64,000 nucleotides of DNA from an uncultured Bacilli bacterium (lineage in GTDB: Bacteria > Bacillota_I > Bacilli_A > RFN20 > CAG-826), in NCBI GenBank assembly GCA_934700895.1, contig CAKUXV010000008.1, forward strand, positions 1 to 64,000, read 5' to 3'. Shown piece by piece: positions 62,740 to 64,000 of this stretch; position 1 is the stretch's first letter; every line of letters starts with the position of its first letter. The notes below the pieces were generated by a model. That model saw only the letters and a program-made list of their open reading frames with translations, was not told the origin of the DNA and did not search any database. A program made the translations under genes and the position numbers.

Positions 62740-63513
62740 CTATTCGCCCAGCGGGTTTTTAAAATGGACCCGTTCCACGGAGAGAACCCCTTCGCGGTTC
62801 GATAAAGACTCACATAATTCTTCAAGAACCGGTTGAGAGGATTGAAGGGCGAATAACACGGTGACAACGATGGCTTCTTCTCCGCTTTTCAAGGTGGTTT
62901 GATGGGTCACGACGTTTTTGATGATGAGTCCGTTAGCCTCCGCTTCCATGCGAATGGTTTTGATGACCACTGTATTTTTGGCCACGGTCAATTTGATTTG
63001 GGGGCTTCGTCTTCCAATCGCCTTTTCAATATGAAGAAGCCCAGTTAGTAGAATCATCGTGATGACCGCGACGATGATCGCTTCTAAGACTAGTCCCGAT
63101 CCGCAGGCCATCCCGATTCCCGCGGATACCCATAAGGTGGCGGCTGTAGTTAATCCGCGTACCGATAAGCCCGTGCGGATAATCGTGCCGGCGCAGACGA
63201 AACCGATTCCGGCGGTGATGCCCGCCCCAATGCGAGAAGTATCATAGGATAGCTTCGATGCATCGATATATCCTTGCGAGAAATCGATTTGGCCGGAAGC
63301 AAATCCAATCCCGAAGATGGAGATGGTCATGATCAAGGTGCAGCCGATCGAAAGGAGGACGTGAGTTCGTAACCCCGCGGCTTGCCCCTTGATTTCACGT
63401 TCCACCCCAATGATCGCGGATAGTACCCCCGATACCAAAGTGACGATGAGGATATATAAAGCGATGCCCCATCCGTTATATTTGTAGGCCAAAGAAATGA
63501 TAGATTGATCCAT
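62740..63513 (-). CDS. MgtC/SapB family membrane protein
   Basis: The 257-aa protein has N-terminal helices with VSGVLSAIIGVEREIKGQAAGLRTHVLLSIGCTLIM, typical MgtC/SapB sequence (SAIIGxERE), and GAGITAGIGFVCAGTIIRTGLSVRGLTTAATLWVSAGIGMACG. A C-terminal ACT-like domain follows. The start at 63513 has AGGAGA. MgtC relates to magnesium and ATP control. Confidence 0.92.
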   Translation of the reverse strand: MDQSIISLAYKYNGWGIALYILIVTLVSGVLSAIIGVEREIKGQAAGLRTHVLLSIGCTLIMTISIFGIGFASGQIDFSQGYIDASKLSYDTSRIGAGITAGIGFVCAGTIIRTGLSVRGLTTAATLWVSAGIGMACGSGLVLEAIIVAVITMILLTGLLHIEKAIGRRSPQIKLTVAKNTVVIKTIRMEAEANGLIIKNVVTHQTTLKSGEEAIVVTVLFALQSSQPVLEELCESLSNREGVLSVERVHFKNPLGE

Positions 63514-63603
63514 GTTCTGCAATCTCCTGATTCCATTATAGGGGTTCTCGACAAGAAGCACTCGATATTTTTGCAATCGGGCCGAAAAAGTTCAATTTGG
63601 TTG

Positions 63604-63632
63604 TTGTTTCCTTTTTTTCCTGTGTCTATAAT
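63604..63632 (+). promoter_or_regulatory. Promoter of the tRNA pair
   Basis: TTGTTT and TATAAT are 17 bases apart, 37 bases before tRNA-Ala. Confidence 0.7.
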
Positions 63633-63668
63633 AACCAAGCCGCTTAAGCGGTATCGCTTAGAAGGCTT

Positions 63669-63744
63669 GGGACTTTAGCTCAGTTGGGAGAGCGCGTGCT
63701 TTGCAAGCATGAGGTCGTCGGTTCGAGCCCGATAAGTTCCACCA
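63669..63744 (+). tRNA. tRNA-Ala (anticodon TGC)
   Basis: Acceptor stem GGGACTT with AAGTTCC, D-arm AGCTCAGTTGGGAGAGC, anticodon loop TTTGCAA, T-arm GGTTCGAGCCC and CCA. Confidence 0.95.
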
Positions 63745-63745
63745 T

Positions 63746-63822
63746 GGCTGAGTAGCCCAGTTGGTTAGAGCAACCGGCTCATACCCGGTATGTCGAGGGT
63801 TCGAGTCCCCCCTCAGCCACCA
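63746..63822 (+). tRNA. tRNA-Met (anticodon CAT)
   Basis: Acceptor stem GGCTGAG with CTCAGCC, anticodon loop CTCATAC, T-arm GGTTCGAGTCC and CCA. It follows tRNA-Ala by one base, so both come from one transcript. It is probably the elongator, because the first base pair is normal. Confidence 0.92.
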
Positions 63823-63958
63823 ACAAAACATTATAGCGTCGAAAGAATTCGGCGCTGTTTTTAATTCTCGTTTATGACAAAATTTTCTTGGGCGAATTGA
63901 ATCTTCGATAATAAAATCTTATAATAATTTTGATAAAATTTGGTTATGGAGGATTTGT

Positions 63959-64000
63959 ATGACAATCATGGCTTCTGCGGATATTCGCTTGAAATATAAC
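63959..64000 (+). CDS. Start of a Phd/YefM-like antitoxin gene (truncated by window end)
   Basis: The last 42 bases read MTIMASADIRLKYN after GGAGGA. This resembles the N-terminus of YefM/Phd antitoxins (ADLRNKYNEIS). Only 14 codons are visible, so the call is tentative. Confidence 0.45.
   Translation, partial: MTIMASADIRLKYN

Overview
The window looks like a chromosomal segment of a gut-type, low-GC-lineage Firmicute or Mollicutes-relative bacterium (Bacilli/Erysipelotrichia-like). The reasons are strong AAGGAGG ribosome binding sites, a FeoA-FeoA-FeoB-Cys-rich iron locus, a NusG-II/Gx transporter pair, NCS2 purine/pyrimidine permeases and nucleobase salvage enzymes. TGA is used as a normal stop codon. 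This assignment is inference from gene content; no rRNA or other marker gene is present.

Region 1 (1-506) is the high-GC, frameshifted end of an IS transposase. Region 2 (about 860-22,510) is a large accessory island and the most interesting part. It encodes three paralogous FtsH-like AAA+ zinc proteases that have no transmembrane N-terminus. It also has a kinase / VWA / PP2C triad of the TerY-P (YegI-YegL-YegK) type, three WYL-type regulators of different architecture (one with five winged helices including an FtsK-gamma-like one, one with a zinc ribbon), and a HEPN-like protein. The rest comprises a short FtsK/HerA-like ATPase, a gluzincin metallopeptidase, two related proteins with an S-x-K-x-C-x-Y / IYD / LW signature, two beta-strand-repeat (DUF4097-like) proteins and several orphans. 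A short palindrome (core ACAT-n-ATGT) precedes the first protease gene, the small membrane gene and the second protease gene. I infer a phospho-signalling system that gates regulated proteolysis and possibly RNA cleavage, probably a stress or anti-phage system. No terD/terC genes are present.

Region 3 (22.7-27.2 kb) holds selfish or defence-type genes: a DUF4143 ATPase behind four 23-bp tandem repeats, a second DUF4143 ATPase broken by two frameshifts, and an AbiEi/AbiEii pair behind a 60-bp inverted repeat, with AbiEii frameshifted.

Region 4 (27.3-64 kb) is mostly housekeeping. It has a FucU mutarotase, NusG-II plus Gx transporter, a TetR regulator, a 915-aa Fe-S/FAD oxidoreductase with a HypA-like protein, the Feo system, HigBA, a MATE pump, tRNA-Arg and a Fic protein. 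These are followed by lipoproteins and a purine/pyrimidine salvage block (apt, permease, upp, hpt, CBS-less guaB, a second hpt, guaA, uracil/xanthine permease). The remainder is a heterodimeric ABC exporter, a second Fic protein, a frameshifted polysaccharide deacetylase, an AEC transporter, MgtC, tRNA-Ala and tRNA-Met, and the start of a Phd/YefM-like antitoxin. At least seven accessory genes carry small indels while all long core genes are intact.
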